The notes under the pieces were generated by a model. The model saw nothing but the letters and a program-made list of their open reading frames with translations, was not told where the DNA came from and ran no database searches. From NCBI GenBank assembly GCA_024072375.1, contig CP099617.1, forward strand, positions 973,001 through 1,037,000: a DNA stretch of 64,000 nt, read 5' to 3'. This DNA is from Sphingomonadaceae bacterium OTU29LAMAA1 (GTDB lineage Bacteria; Pseudomonadota; Alphaproteobacteria; Sphingomonadales; Sphingomonadaceae). The translations under genes and the position numbers were made by a program. Shown here one piece after another: positions 1-12,823 of the stretch; positions within the stretch are counted from its first letter, which is position 1, and every line of letters starts with the position of its first letter.

Positions 1-1348
1 TCAGGCCGACGTGGACCACGCCGTCGATGCCGCGTACCGCGCTGGAGCTGACCGAACGCAGCGTCCATTCACCATGCTTGTACAGGTGCGAACTTACCTC
101 GGCAGGCAACACGGTACCGTCCTGATAGTCCTTGTACATGTCGAACACCCAATAGGTCGGCGTCTTCACCATACGTTTGCCATCGGTCAGCAGCATCGCC
201 TGCAATACGTTGACCATCTGTGCGATATTCGCACCACGCACGCGATCCGCATATTTCGCAAAGATGTCGAGGTTCAGGCTCGTCACCACGGCATCGCGTA
301 GGCTGTTCTGCTGATACAGGAAACCGGGGTGCGATCCCGGTTCCTGGTCGTACCACGTCCCCCATTCGTCTACTAGCAGCGCGACCTTCTTCCCGGGATC
401 GTATTTGTCCATGATCCGGGAATGGCCCTGGATCAGCTCGTCCATTTTCATCGTCTTGACGAGCGTACGCGCCCACGCGTCCTCGTCGAAACCGGTCGCG
501 GGGCCCTTTTTCGCCCAGCTGCCCGGCACGGTGTAATAATGGACGCCGATGCCTTGGAAGACGGTGCCCGCCTTCTTCATCATCACTTCGGTCCAGTTGT
601 AATCCTCGGCATTGGCGCCGCTCGCCACCTTCATCACCGGCACACCGTCCGGCGTCTTGACGAACGTCGCATAGCGCCGCGTTTCGTCCGCCGCATATTC
701 GGGCAGCATGTTGCCGCCGCAGCCCCACAGTTCGTTGCCGATCCCGAACATCGGCAACTTCCACGGCTGCTTGCGCCCGTTGGCCGCGCGTTCCCTGGCC
801 AGGCTCGATCCGGTCGGCGAGGTCATATACTCGACCCACTCCGCCATCTCGCGCGGTGGCGCGGACCCCACGTTGCCGGATACATAGGCCTCCGCGCCCA
901 GCATCTCGGAATAGTCCATGAACTCATGCGTGCCGACAGCATTGTCCTCGGTCACCCCGCCCCAATGCGTATTGATCTTGACCGGGCGCTTCGCTCGCGC
1001 GCCAATCCCCTCCCGCCAATGGTATTCGTCCGCGAAACAGCCACCGGGCCAGCGGACCACAGGGACGCGGATCGCCTTCAGTGCGTCGATGACATCGGTG
1101 CGATAGCCCCGGACGTTGGGAATCTTGCTGTTCGGTCCGACCCAGATACCGCCATAGATGCCGGTGCCCAGATGCTCGGCGAACTGTCCGAACAGGCGCT
1201 TGTCGTATTTGGGGCCGGGTTGATCGCCGCGGATCGATACGGTGTCGGGCGTGGTCGTCGCAGCCGGTGCTGCGGCCTGCGCCGACAGTCCGGCCGGCGC
1301 CAGTGCCGCCAGCCCGGCACCCAACAGCCATGTCAGGGTCGTCTTCAT
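1..1348 (-). CDS. alpha-L-arabinofuranosidase, GH51 family (3' end cut by window edge)
   Basis: Exported glycosidase that should remove terminal alpha-L-arabinofuranosyl groups from arabinan or arabinoxylan. The start ATG at 1348 is followed by a signal peptide (MKTTLTWLLGAGLAALAPAG, cleavage likely near LSAQA). The family fingerprints are intact: RWPGGCFADEYHW near residues 99-111, GIGNELWGCGG with the general acid/base Glu206, and LLVDEWGTWY with the nucleophile Glu328. About 449 codons lie in the window and the reading frame is still open at base 1, so the C-terminal beta domain is truncated by the window, not by mutation. An inverted repeat that could be an operator lies 68 bp upstream. 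The family is confident; natural substrate and neighbours to the left are unknown. Confidence 0.93.
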   Translation of the reverse strand, partial: MKTTLTWLLGAGLAALAPAGLSAQAAAPAATTTPDTVSIRGDQPGPKYDKRLFGQFAEHLGTGIYGGIWVGPNSKIPNVRGYRTDVIDALKAIRVPVVRWPGGCFADEYHWREGIGARAKRPVKINTHWGGVTEDNAVGTHEFMDYSEMLGAEAYVSGNVGSAPPREMAEWVEYMTSPTGSSLARERAANGRKQPWKLPMFGIGNELWGCGGNMLPEYAADETRRYATFVKTPDGVPVMKVASGANAEDYNWTEVMMKKAGTVFQGIGVHYYTVPGSWAKKGPATGFDEDAWARTLVKTMKMDELIQGHSRIMDKYDPGKKVALLVDEWGTWYDQEPGSHPGFLYQQNSLRDAVVTSLNLDIFAKYADRVRGANIAQMVNVLQAMLLTDGKRMVKTPTYWVFDMYKDYQDGTVLPAEVSSHLYKHGEWTLRSVSSSAVRGIDGVVHVGL

Positions 1349-1683
1349 CCATCTCTCCCCTTCGCGTCCATGCGCGTCCGGTGATGATGATTACCCGGCC
1401 GAACGACCCTCGTCAATTTGCCTGACAAATAGCCGGTCTTGTGAGCGTGTCGAGAATGTCGAGACGGTGCAAGGCAGCGGATAAAAGTTGGCATCGGACC
1501 GATTGCAGCTTTGGCCAAAGCGCGCGATACCAATGCGATTATGGCCACGATTTCCGCAACCTGCCTTCAATGGATGTCGGTCGCTGGCGACGCGCATGCG
1601 GGCAGGCCGGGCCGCCTGGCGCCGCCATCGCGGGCCGGCGCGGGGTTGCTGCGACTGACGACGGTCGGCCGGCAGGCGCTCCG
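1349..1683. other. intergenic region, arabinofuranosidase / receiver protein
   Basis: A 335-bp divergent intergenic region. Apart from the palindrome at 1416-1430 I see no conserved coding potential. Open frames here on the plus strand are N-terminal extensions of the receiver gene without a good ribosome binding site. Confidence 0.5.
1416..1430. promoter_or_regulatory. candidate operator (ATTTG-N5-CAAAT inverted repeat)
   Basis: Perfect 5-bp inverted arms around a 5-bp centre (ATTTGCCTGACAAAT), AT-rich in a GC-rich context, 68 bp upstream of the arabinofuranosidase ATG. The spacing and TTTG...CAAA arms resemble operators of GntR/LacI-type sugar regulators. The regulator itself is not in the window, so this is inference. 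Confidence 0.4.
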
Positions 1684-2064
1684 ATGACGATCGACCTGCG
1701 CGACCGCCGCATCCTCATCGTCGAAGATGAATATCTCGTTGCGGACGATCTGGCGCTGGCGCTACGCGATGCCGGTGCGACGGTGGTCGGGCCGGTCGGC
1801 AGTGTCGCCGACGCATTGTCGCTGATCCGCGCTACCGCCCGGATCGACGGCGCGGTGCTGGACATCAATCTGCACGGCACGATGAGCTATCCCGTCGCCG
1901 AGCTACTGCTGGCGAGGGCGATACCGTTCCTGTTCGCGACCGGGTACGATGCATGTACGGTCGATGAAGCGTATCGATCGATCGTCCATCACGAAAAGCC
2001 GGTCATGCCCGCCGATATCATCGAATCGCTGTTCGCGATCGAGCAAATGACGAACCGCTTCTAG
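1684..2064 (+). CDS. stand-alone response regulator receiver protein
   Basis: 126-residue single-domain receiver with no output domain. Visible key residues are the acidic pair Glu14-Asp15 (LIVEDE), phospho-acceptor Asp60 (AVLDINLHG), Thr86 (FATGYD) and Lys105 (HEKP). Such short CheY-like proteins in alphaproteobacteria usually pass phosphate between histidine kinases and phosphotransferases or act in stress and motility control. No kinase is adjacent. I chose the ATG at 1684 because it gives the exact domain length; the ribosome site in front is weak (AGGCGCT). Its stop overlaps the stop of the convergent gene in the sequence CTAG. Confidence 0.85.
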   Translation: MTIDLRDRRILIVEDEYLVADDLALALRDAGATVVGPVGSVADALSLIRATARIDGAVLDINLHGTMSYPVAELLLARAIPFLFATGYDACTVDEAYRSIVHHEKPVMPADIIESLFAIEQMTNRF

Positions 2065-2504
2065 CGACGACCGCGCCTCGCCTCCGACTGTCGTGCCGAT
2101 GCGATCGTATCGACGACCATCTCGTAGAATGCCGGCGAATAGCCCGATGCGAGGAACGCCTTCACCTCCGCCGATGCGATCGAATATCCTCGCTTCCAGC
2201 TTAGCACCGCGATACGGCGCAGCGCCTCCAGCTTCGGATCGGCGAGCTGGGGGCTGATCCGCACGCCGAACACCAGCCCAAGCCAACGCGATACCCGCCC
2301 CGGCTGGCGCAACGTCGCCAGACCGTCATGGCGGGCGATCCCGATGACCGACCGTTCGAGTTCCGTCAGCATTGGCCGCTCTTCCGCGACGATTACAGGG
2401 GCGTCCCGATCCACGACGATCGATCGGGGAAACGGAGCAGACGACATCGCGGTCACGCGCGCATAGCCGGCGTTGCCGGGCTCGGCGAAAGCAAGAAAGG
2501 CCAT
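2061..2504 (-). CDS. hypothetical protein
   Basis: 147-residue protein that I do not recognise. It has no obvious signal peptide or membrane segment. The C-terminal half is basic and helical (LEALRRIAVLSWKRGYSIAS) and ends in ARRGRR. The start at 2504 is preceded by GGGAG at a spacing of 7, better than the in-frame upstream ATG at 2540. It is convergent with the receiver gene and shares bases of the stop codon. Confidence 0.6.
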   Translation of the reverse strand: MAFLAFAEPGNAGYARVTAMSSAPFPRSIVVDRDAPVIVAEERPMLTELERSVIGIARHDGLATLRQPGRVSRWLGLVFGVRISPQLADPKLEALRRIAVLSWKRGYSIASAEVKAFLASGYSPAFYEMVVDTIASARQSEARRGRR

Positions 2505-2829
2505 GGCGTCACTCCCGTTACGATCCGCGAACCATCCCATCGCTCCGCCGCTGCCTAGTAGCAGCGAAGTGTTGCGTCCGTTTTGCTGCCGCCGACCGGC
2601 ATGCGTATTGATGATCGAAGGTCACGCGCGGTTTCGTCCGTCACCTTCTATACTGCTTGGTATATAACGCGAGCCCGCCGGCGTCAATGGTTTTCATACC
2701 GGTCAGTAGCAAAGATCCGCGACGAACGTCGGGAAAAAGGGCCGGGCCGCTCGATCGACGATCGCTCTGCCGGACGGAACACGATTGCACCCACCGCGCG
2801 TTGCCAGCCTGTCACATCAGGAGGTTACC
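2505..2829. other. intergenic region upstream of hypothetical 2830-3213
   Basis: A 325-bp gap with no convincing gene. It contains an AT-rich inverted repeat TATAC-N6-GTATA at 2649-2664 and a GGAAC...CGTT pair at 2776-2802 just ahead of the next gene. Confidence 0.5.
2776..2802 (+). promoter_or_regulatory. possible EcfG-type general stress promoter
   Basis: GGAAC at 2776 and CGTT at 2799 resemble the alphaproteobacterial EcfG promoter. The spacing of 18 is one base longer than the usual 16-17, so the call is weak. It sits about 28 bp upstream of the start codon of a hydrophilic protein. Confidence 0.3.
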
Positions 2830-3213
2830 ATGTCTGACACGCCAAAGGTCGATCCCGGTCGCGATCGTCGAGGCAATCCGTTCGACAGCGAGGATGGATT
2901 TTACGGGCTCGACTACAACAAGGATCGGGAAGCCGAACTCGGTCGCCAGTTCCCCAGTGGCAAGGTCGCCGCGAAGCCGACCGACGCAGGCCCGCCGCGC
3001 GACCCTGCCCTGCCCCCGGAAAACGGCCGGCGCGCCTCGTTCGATCCGAAGACCGGTGCGGTACACGGCAGCGGTAGCAGTGCCGGCGGCGGCAATCCCG
3101 GCGAGGACTTCGCCAGCGATGCGGCGGCAGGCGACGGCTTCCCGATAACCGGCGGCGTAGGCTCGACGAAGAACGGCGATACGGATCTGGGACCGCCCCA
3201 CTTCAAGGAGTGA
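2830..3213 (+). CDS. small hydrophilic Gly/Asp-rich protein, unknown function
   Basis: 127-residue, strongly hydrophilic and probably disordered protein rich in Gly, Asp, Pro and Ser, with no signal peptide and no cysteine. The start is well defined: AGGAGG at a spacing of 5 to the ATG. Composition and context (a candidate EcfG promoter, a nearby envelope-stress operon) suggest a desiccation or stress protein, but no family is recognised. A GC hairpin follows 25 bases after the stop. Confidence 0.6.
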   Translation: MSDTPKVDPGRDRRGNPFDSEDGFYGLDYNKDREAELGRQFPSGKVAAKPTDAGPPRDPALPPENGRRASFDPKTGAVHGSGSSAGGGNPGEDFASDAAAGDGFPITGGVGSTKNGDTDLGPPHFKE

Positions 3214-3238
3214 CAGGCCGCGCCATGCATTGGTGACA

Positions 3239-3262
3239 GGGGGCGAGATGAAAGGCGCCCCC
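3239..3262 (+). terminator. GC hairpin after the 2830-3213 gene
   Basis: GGGGGCG and CGCCCCC form a 7-bp stem around a 10-nt loop, 25 bp after the stop codon. There is no T-tract, so termination may be weak or the hairpin may stabilise the 3' end. Confidence 0.45.
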
Positions 3263-3313
3263 AACCCGGCGGACCGACGACCGTGAGAAGACGGGAGGGC
3301 GATGCCTCCACCG

Positions 3314-3634
3314 TCACCTGAGCGGAACGATCACCTCATCGGGATGCGCCACGTTCAATTCCTTGCGCACCATCTCGTCCACCATATCCGGGTTTGCATG
3401 ATCCGGATCGAGCAGCGCCACGCGGTTCTTCAGCACCGCCCGCTTCTGGTCCAACGCCGTGAATTGCTTCTCTCGCCGTGCCAGCTGCTTTTTATAGTCC
3501 CCGTACGCGAGGATGCCGTTCGGCCCCAGCACCGCATAGGCGCCGAAGAACGCCATGATCGTCAGCCCGAGGGCGGGCAACGCGGCGCGCCGCATCACCC
3601 TTCGAAACGCCGATTTCCGGACTGTCCGCGCCAT
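3314..3634 (-). CDS. ftsB: septum formation initiator, FtsB/DivIC family
   Basis: 106-residue bitopic cell-division protein. It has a basic cytoplasmic N-terminus, one membrane helix at about residues 19-38 (LPALGLTIMAFFGAYAVLG) and a periplasmic coiled coil (KKQLARREKQFTALDQKRAV). In the family it forms the FtsQLB complex that triggers septal peptidoglycan synthesis. It lies 32 bp downstream of eno on the same strand, the conserved eno-ftsB pairing of proteobacteria, which supports the name. The start ATG has AGGA at a good distance. Confidence 0.9.
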   Translation of the reverse strand: MARTVRKSAFRRVMRRAALPALGLTIMAFFGAYAVLGPNGILAYGDYKKQLARREKQFTALDQKRAVLKNRVALLDPDHANPDMVDEMVRKELNVAHPDEVIVPLR

Positions 3635-3666
3635 AGGCTACATCCTCGCTCGCAACACGCCTGCGA

Positions 3667-4956
<1,290 letters not shown>

Positions 4957-5026
4957 CTACGTCTCGGGCGGGATGCGGCGGCCTCTACCCTGCCGGACGC
5001 GGTGCGGCAATCTCCCGAACGATCAG

Positions 5027-5052
5027 GGAACCGCACTCGCAACGACGGGGTT
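5027..5052 (+). promoter_or_regulatory. candidate EcfG-type promoter of the 5084-6679 operon
   Basis: GGAAC at 5027-5031, a 17-base spacer, then GGTT at 5049-5052, close to the alphaproteobacterial EcfG consensus GGAAC-N16/17-CGTT. The predicted start of transcription would be about 25 bp before the first ATG of the operon. One base of the -10 differs. Confidence 0.4.
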
Positions 5053-5083
5053 GAGGGTGTCGAACAACAGCAAAGGGCGCGTC

Positions 5084-5593
5084 ATGGCCGATAACGACCT
5101 GAAACCGATCAACGACGGCGACATCACGCCACCCCCCGCCAGCACGGAATTCACGCCCGCAGAGCCGCTGAAGGATGCAGGCGTCGATTTCGATCCGGCA
5201 TCGGGCGGCAGCAAGACCGAACAGGCGAAACAGACTGTAAAGGACTATTCGTCCAAATACGGTGCGCAGGCGACGGACAAGATTCGCACCCTGGCCGATA
5301 CCGGCAAGGAACGTGCGGTGGGTGGTCTCGATCAGCTGTCGCAGATGATCAATGACGCTGCCGGTCAGGTCGACGAGAAGCTCGGCGCGCAATATGGCGA
5401 ATATGCCCGTTCGGCGGCCGGCGCGGTCTCCAGCTTCTCCGAACAGATCAAGGGCAAGGACGTCGAGGAACTGCTAGACGAGGCGCGCGAATTCGTTCGC
5501 AAGAGCCCGGGCGTCGCCGTCGGTGTGGCCGCAGCGCTTGGCTTCGCGGTCGCCCGCATCGTCCAGTCCGGCATCGACGGCAACAAGGCCTGA
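5084..5593 (+). CDS. YqjD/ElaB-like membrane-anchored protein (DUF883-type)
   Basis: 169-residue protein: a polar acidic N-terminus (about residues 1-50), a long amphipathic helical region, then a C-terminal hydrophobic anchor (SPGVAVGVAAALGFAVARIV) close to the end. This architecture matches ElaB/YqjD inner-membrane proteins, which in Escherichia coli are stationary-phase proteins associated with ribosomes. It is the first gene of a four-gene operon whose members overlap or nearly touch. The start ATG at 5084 is preceded by AAAGGGCG. Specific function is inferred from the family only. Confidence 0.7.
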   Translation: MADNDLKPINDGDITPPPASTEFTPAEPLKDAGVDFDPASGGSKTEQAKQTVKDYSSKYGAQATDKIRTLADTGKERAVGGLDQLSQMINDAAGQVDEKLGAQYGEYARSAAGAVSSFSEQIKGKDVEELLDEAREFVRKSPGVAVGVAAALGFAVARIVQSGIDGNKA

Positions 5594-5601
5594 CCGGTCC
5601 C

Positions 5602-5943
5602 ATGGCGGTGATCGAACAGGTGGCGGAGGACGAGGGCATCGGCACCCTAGTATCCCAGCTCGTCGAGGATGCCCGTGGGCTGGCCGGCGCCGAGGTTGCG
5701 CTGGTCAAGGCGCGGGTCGGCGAGCGGGCGAGCGCGTACAAGAATGCGGCGGTCTTCTTCGCCGTTGCGGGCGTGCTCGCACTGGCGGCGCTGATCGCGT
5801 TGCTGGTCGGGTTGATCCTCAGCCTCGCGACGCTGATCGGGCCCGGCCTCGCCACCGCCGCGGTGGTGATCGGCACGCTGGCGATCGCCGGCGTACTGGC
5901 GATCATCGGCAAGGGGCGTCTGACACCGGGGAAGCCGCAATGA
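5602..5943 (+). CDS. phage-holin-superfamily inner membrane protein (YqjE-like)
   Basis: 113-residue protein with a helical N-terminus (residues 1-45) and two membrane helices (about 48-75 and 80-103). It fits the Phage_holin_3_6/YqjE family, which is a housekeeping family despite its name. It lies 8 bp after the previous gene, and its stop overlaps the next start (ATGA). The neighbour order YqjD-like, YqjE-like, DUF3618 is the same set that co-occurs in many proteobacteria, probably tuning envelope stress or membrane properties. Confidence 0.75.
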   Translation: MAVIEQVAEDEGIGTLVSQLVEDARGLAGAEVALVKARVGERASAYKNAAVFFAVAGVLALAALIALLVGLILSLATLIGPGLATAAVVIGTLAIAGVLAIIGKGRLTPGKPQ

Positions 5944-6293
5944 GCACCGCCGATCCTTCGACCCGCCTCGCCGACGCCGAGCAGGAGGCCGCCGCGGCGC
6001 GCGAGCGCCTGTCCGCCACGCTCGGCAAGCTGCAGGTGAAGCTCAACCCCAGGACGCTGGCGTTGCAGGCGGCCCGCGACGTCACCGACAAGGGTGGCGC
6101 GGCGGCTCAAGCCAGCCTGAACGCCGCAGTGCGCAATCCCGGCGCGGTAGCCGGCGCCACCGCGGTAGCGGGCCTGTTCCTGGCCCGCCACCGGATCGCC
6201 AGCATGTTCCGCCGCAAACCCAAGCCGCACAAGCCGGGTTATCGCGATCACGAACCCGGCCTCGGCCCGCAAGACCAACTCCCACAAGGATGA
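5940..6293 (+). CDS. DUF3618-like protein
   Basis: 117-residue protein with a coiled N-terminus (LADAEQEAAAARERLSATLG), a central segment ending in a short hydrophobic stretch (GAVAGATAVAGLFLA) and a basic C-terminal tail (RKPKPHKPGYR). This resembles DUF3618 proteins found beside YqjE-like proteins. The start overlaps the preceding stop as ATGA, indicating coupled translation. Function is not known. Confidence 0.65.
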   Translation: MSTADPSTRLADAEQEAAAARERLSATLGKLQVKLNPRTLALQAARDVTDKGGAAAQASLNAAVRNPGAVAGATAVAGLFLARHRIASMFRRKPKPHKPGYRDHEPGLGPQDQLPQG

Positions 6294-6298
6294 ACCCG

Positions 6299-6679
6299 AT
6301 GTCCAATCTGCATACCCAGGACCGCATCGACGACGCCAAGCATGCCGCGAGCGACGCAGCGCATCGCGCCGCCGACGCGATCGAATCCAACCCGCTCGCC
6401 ATCGTCGCCGGCGGCCTCGCCATTGGCGCACTGGCCGGTGCGCTTATCCCGCGTTCGGCAAAGGAAAAGGAACTGCTCGCCCCCGTCGGCCGCAGCCTCG
6501 GCGAACGGGCGCGGAGTGCGTTCCAGGCGGCGCGGGAAACCGGCACGAGCGAATTGCAGAACGCCGGCCTGTCGAAGGATGCGGCAAAGGATCAGGTCAA
6601 GTCGCTGTTCCAGGGCATCGCCAAAGCAGCGACCAGCGCCGGCTCCGCCGCCGCCAAGACCGCGGCCAACAAGGGCTGA
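6299..6679 (+). CDS. hypothetical protein with glycine-rich hydrophobic segment
   Basis: 126-residue protein with an amphipathic Ala-rich helix (HAASDAAHRAADAIESNPLA), a short glycine-rich hydrophobic segment (IVAGGLAIGALAGALIP) and an Ala/Ser/Lys-rich C-terminus. Two starts are possible. I prefer the ATG at 6299 because AAGGA lies 8 bases before it; the ATG at 6290 overlaps the upstream stop but leaves no room for a ribosome site. It is the last gene of the operon and likely a distant relative of the first (YqjD-like) gene. Confidence 0.6.
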   Translation: MSNLHTQDRIDDAKHAASDAAHRAADAIESNPLAIVAGGLAIGALAGALIPRSAKEKELLAPVGRSLGERARSAFQAARETGTSELQNAGLSKDAAKDQVKSLFQGIAKAATSAGSAAAKTAANKG

Positions 6680-6788
6680 ACACCCGGCGGGATTGGCGAT
6701 CATCGCCGGTTCCGCTGCCGTCGGGGGTTCAATACTGCAGCGCAACACGCTAGTGCCGCTGCCTGAACCTCACACCCGGGACACTCGC

Positions 6789-7016
6789 ATGAGCAAGCTC
6801 CACCTCGTCTTCGGCGGTCGCGTTACCGATCCCCGTACACTCGAATTCGCCGACCCGTCGAAGCTGGAGGTCGTCGGTATCTTTGCGGACTATGCCAGCG
6901 CCGAAAAGGCTTGGCGCGCGAATGCGCAGCGCACCGTGGACGACGCCGAGATGAAGTTCGTGGTCGTTCACCTGCACCGCCTGCTCGAGCCGGAATTGCT
7001 CACGCCACCAGCTTGA
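6789..7016 (+). CDS. DUF4170 family protein
   Basis: 75-residue protein with the pattern KLHLVFGGRV, VVGIFADYASAEKAWRA and KFVVVHLHRLLEPE, characteristic of the small DUF4170 family of alphaproteobacteria. The family is conserved in sequence but uncharacterised. The ATG at 6789 gives the usual length. It stands alone, 109 bp after the envelope operon, and is followed by a repeat cluster. Confidence 0.7.
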   Translation: MSKLHLVFGGRVTDPRTLEFADPSKLEVVGIFADYASAEKAWRANAQRTVDDAEMKFVVVHLHRLLEPELLTPPA

Positions 7017-7046
7017 GGTGCTTATCGCCCTCACGCTACTGCGTTA

Positions 7047-7281
7047 TTCCCGCTAGGGCGGGAATCCATAATCAAGACGGCTAAGTCAGATCGCAGCAGG
7101 ATCGACTAGTCATCCCCGCATTCGCGGGGATGATGTTGCGATGCGCCAGTTCAGCGACAGGTCAGACGCCCCCTCCCGGTAATCCCGGCGAACGCCGGGA
7201 CCCATGGATGCGGTGAACTCAACACGGCGGGCACATCAGCGGCGGTGCGAAGCCGTGGGTCCCGGCGTTCGCCGGGATGAC
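7047..7281. repeat. cluster of four short palindromic intergenic repeats (family A)
   Basis: This 326-bp gene gap (7017-7342) is filled by copies of one repeat: a hairpin built on CCCGGCGAACGCCGGG with CCATGG on one flank and GTCATC on the other. Copies are at 7047-7069 (degenerate), 7109-7133, 7179-7208 and 7252-7281. The last two are in inverted orientation, so the transcript could fold into a large stem. Further copies occur near 24.3 kb and 27.4 kb. They look like REP-type elements. Confidence 0.8.
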
Positions 7282-7342
7282 AGAAGTTGAAGCTCGATGA
7301 AGTGCCGACCGATGGTGGCGCTTCCCCCTCACCCCTTGGCGA

Positions 7343-7819
7343 TCAAATAAACTCGATTTTCGACACGACGTAATACCGGTCACCCGCGGGCACCGACACC
7401 TCGACCTCTTCATCGACCTTGCGCCCAATGAGCGCCCGGCCCAGCGGCGAATTGTACGAAATCCGGCCGGTCTTGGCATTCGCCTCGGTCTGGCCGACGA
7501 TCTGGTACTTCACCGGCTTGTCGTCGTCGTCGAGCAGCGTCACGGTAGCCCCGAACACCACCTTGTCACCCGACAGCTCCAGCGGATCGATGATCTGTGC
7601 ACGGGACAATTTGTCCTCGATATCGCTGATCGTCGCCTCGTTCTGGCCCTGCTGCTCCTTCGCAGCATGATATTCGGCGTTTTCCGACAGATCGCCGTGC
7701 GCGCGCGCTTCCTCGATCGCATCCACGATCAGGGGACGCTCCGCTTTCAGACGCTTCAGGTCCGCGGTGAGCGTCTCATAGCCCTCCTGGAGCATCGGCA
7801 TCTTTTCGACGGTCGCCAT
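7343..7819 (-). CDS. greA: transcription elongation factor GreA
   Basis: 158-residue factor that stimulates transcript cleavage by backtracked RNA polymerase. The N-terminal coiled coil (residues about 10-75) carries the acidic tip ([20 protein letters not shown]) with the catalytic Asp/Glu pair, and the C-terminal FKBP-like domain ends in [21 protein letters not shown]. Full length. It stands 75 bp downstream of carB on the minus strand only in reverse sense (greA follows carB), so it may be read from its own promoter. Confidence 0.97.
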   Translation of the reverse strand: MATVEKMPMLQEGYETLTADLKRLKAERPLIVDAIEEARAHGDLSENAEYHAAKEQQGQNEATISDIEDKLSRAQIIDPLELSGDKVVFGATVTLLDDDDKPVKYQIVGQTEANAKTGRISYNSPLGRALIGRKVDEEVEVSVPAGDRYYVVSKIEFI

Positions 7820-7894
7820 ATCTACGTCCCCAATTCACTCTGACCCGTGCGCGCCTTTCACCGACGCGCCCGCACACATTCCATTATGTCGGGA

Positions 7895-11217
<3,323 letters not shown>

Positions 11218-11218
<1 letters not shown>

Positions 11219-11490
11219 TACTTGTCTTCCGAAATCTGTTCGTTGCCGACGAAGCCGATGTTCGGCATGTCGACCACCGCGCTGATCTTCCTGAGCATGC
11301 ACTCGATCTTCTTATATTCTGCATCCGGATTAGCCTTGAACACGACTTCCCGGCCTCTCAGTTCGACCCACTTTCGCGGTGCGTGGCACGCATCGGCCAT
11401 CGCATTCAGGCGTGCCTGGCTCATCTGGCGACGTGATGAGGAATGAGGGAGCGTCGCAGCCTGCACAGCAAGTGCGAGCAACGCACTCAT
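11218..11490 (-). CDS. small exported protein encoded between carA and carB
   Basis: 90-residue protein with a short hydrophobic N-terminus ([19 protein letters not shown]), probably a signal peptide, two later cysteines (ADACHAP, IECMLRK) and a charged body. It overlaps carA by 4 bases (ATGA) at its start and carB by 1 base at its stop (TAATG), so translation of the three genes is probably coupled. I do not recognise a family. Signal-peptide assignment is tentative because the N-terminus lacks a clear basic region. Confidence 0.75.
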
Positions 11491-12680
11491 GATGCCGACC
11501 GGCTAAGCGACCCGACAAACCGCTCGAACAGATACAGGCTATCCTGCGGCCCTGGCGACGCTTCAGGGTGATACTGCACGCTGAACGCCGGCCGATCCGT
11601 CAGTTCCAGCCCGGCGTTCGACCCGTCGAACAGTGACACATGTGTCTCCCGAACGTTAGCCGGCAGGCTGTCGCGCTCGACCGCGAAGCCGTGGTTCATG
11701 CTGGTGATCTCGACGGCGCCATCGCTCAGCCGCTTGACCGGGTGGTTGGCGCCGCGATGGCCCTGGAACATCTTGGTCGTGGTCGCGCCCACCGTCAGCC
11801 CCAGCAACTGGTGGCCGAGGCAGATGCCGAACAGCGGCTTTCCCGTATCGAGCAATTGCCGGATCACCGGCACCGCATATTCGCCCGTCGCAGCAGGGTC
11901 GCCTGGGCCGTTGGACAGGAAGATGCCGTCCGGGTTCTGCGCCATGACCTCGTCGAACGTCGCCTCTGCGGGCAGCACCGTCACCTTCGCACCGGCCTGA
12001 ACAAGGTTGCGGAAGATGTTGTGCTTGCTGCCGTAATCGATCGCGACGACGTGCGGTCGCTCGCCGCCTTCGTCCCCACCATAGCCGAAGCCCAGCCGCC
12101 ACGGGCCGCCCTCGCGTGTCTCGCCCCAGGCGTAATGCGTCTCGGTCGACACGCTCTTGGCGAGGTCCATTCCCTCCAGCCCCGGCCACGCCCGTGCCAT
12201 CGCCAGCAGCGCGTCGAGATCGAACACCCCGTCCGCCGCATGCGCGACTACGCCGTTCGGAGCGCCACCGCTGCGGATGCGCCGCGTCAGCGCCCGCGTG
12301 TCGATCCCCGACAGGCCGATCCGGGCATGGCGCTGCATCCAGCCGTCCAGCCGCTCGACCGCGCGGAAATTCGACGCCGCGGTCACGTCCTCGCGCACGA
12401 TCATGCCCAGCGCATGCGGCGCATCCGCCTCGATATCGTCCGGGTTCGCGCCGACGTTGCCGATGTGCGGGAAGGTGAAGGTGATGATCTGCCCCGCGAA
12501 CGACGGGTCGGTCATGATCTCCTGATAACCGGTCATCGCGGTGTGAAAACACACCTCGCCGACCGCCGCGCCCTCCGCGCCGAAGCCGCGGCCCCACGCG
12601 ACGTCGCCGCTCGCGAGAACCAGAACGCCGGTCGCACCCTCAGGTTTGGCGGGCATGGCAATGGGCTTGGCGTCGGCCAT
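11487..12680 (-). CDS. carA: carbamoyl-phosphate synthase small chain
   Basis: 397-residue glutaminase subunit that feeds ammonia to CarB. The N-terminal CPSase domain carries TAMTGYQEIMTDPSFAGQII, and the C-terminal class I glutamine amidotransferase domain carries the catalytic Cys in GICLGHQLLGL and the His/Glu of QYHPEASPGP. It overlaps the next small gene by 4 bases. It is divergent from yqeY. Confidence 0.98.
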   Translation of the reverse strand: MADAKPIAMPAKPEGATGVLVLASGDVAWGRGFGAEGAAVGEVCFHTAMTGYQEIMTDPSFAGQIITFTFPHIGNVGANPDDIEADAPHALGMIVREDVTAASNFRAVERLDGWMQRHARIGLSGIDTRALTRRIRSGGAPNGVVAHAADGVFDLDALLAMARAWPGLEGMDLAKSVSTETHYAWGETREGGPWRLGFGYGGDEGGERPHVVAIDYGSKHNIFRNLVQAGAKVTVLPAEATFDEVMAQNPDGIFLSNGPGDPAATGEYAVPVIRQLLDTGKPLFGICLGHQLLGLTVGATTTKMFQGHRGANHPVKRLSDGAVEITSMNHGFAVERDSLPANVRETHVSLFDGSNAGLELTDRPAFSVQYHPEASPGPQDSLYLFERFVGSLSRSAS

Positions 12681-12823
12681 GGCTTGGCGGGCACTCCGGT
12701 TGGTTTCGTCTATGTCGCTAAGCGGTGGCCGCTAGACCCCTGCCCCCCTCAGGTCAACCGGTTCACGGGCAGCCGTTCCTCCGCTAGGTCGTCCGCTTCA
12801 CCGTCATCTTCGAGAGCTTCCCC

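Noticed and set aside
5602..5943. Phage holin, hence prophage remnant
   Set aside because: The protein belongs to the housekeeping YqjE-like branch of the holin superfamily and no other phage genes are present.
7047..7281. CRISPR array
   Set aside because: The repeats are few, inverted relative to each other and irregularly spaced, with no cas genes.
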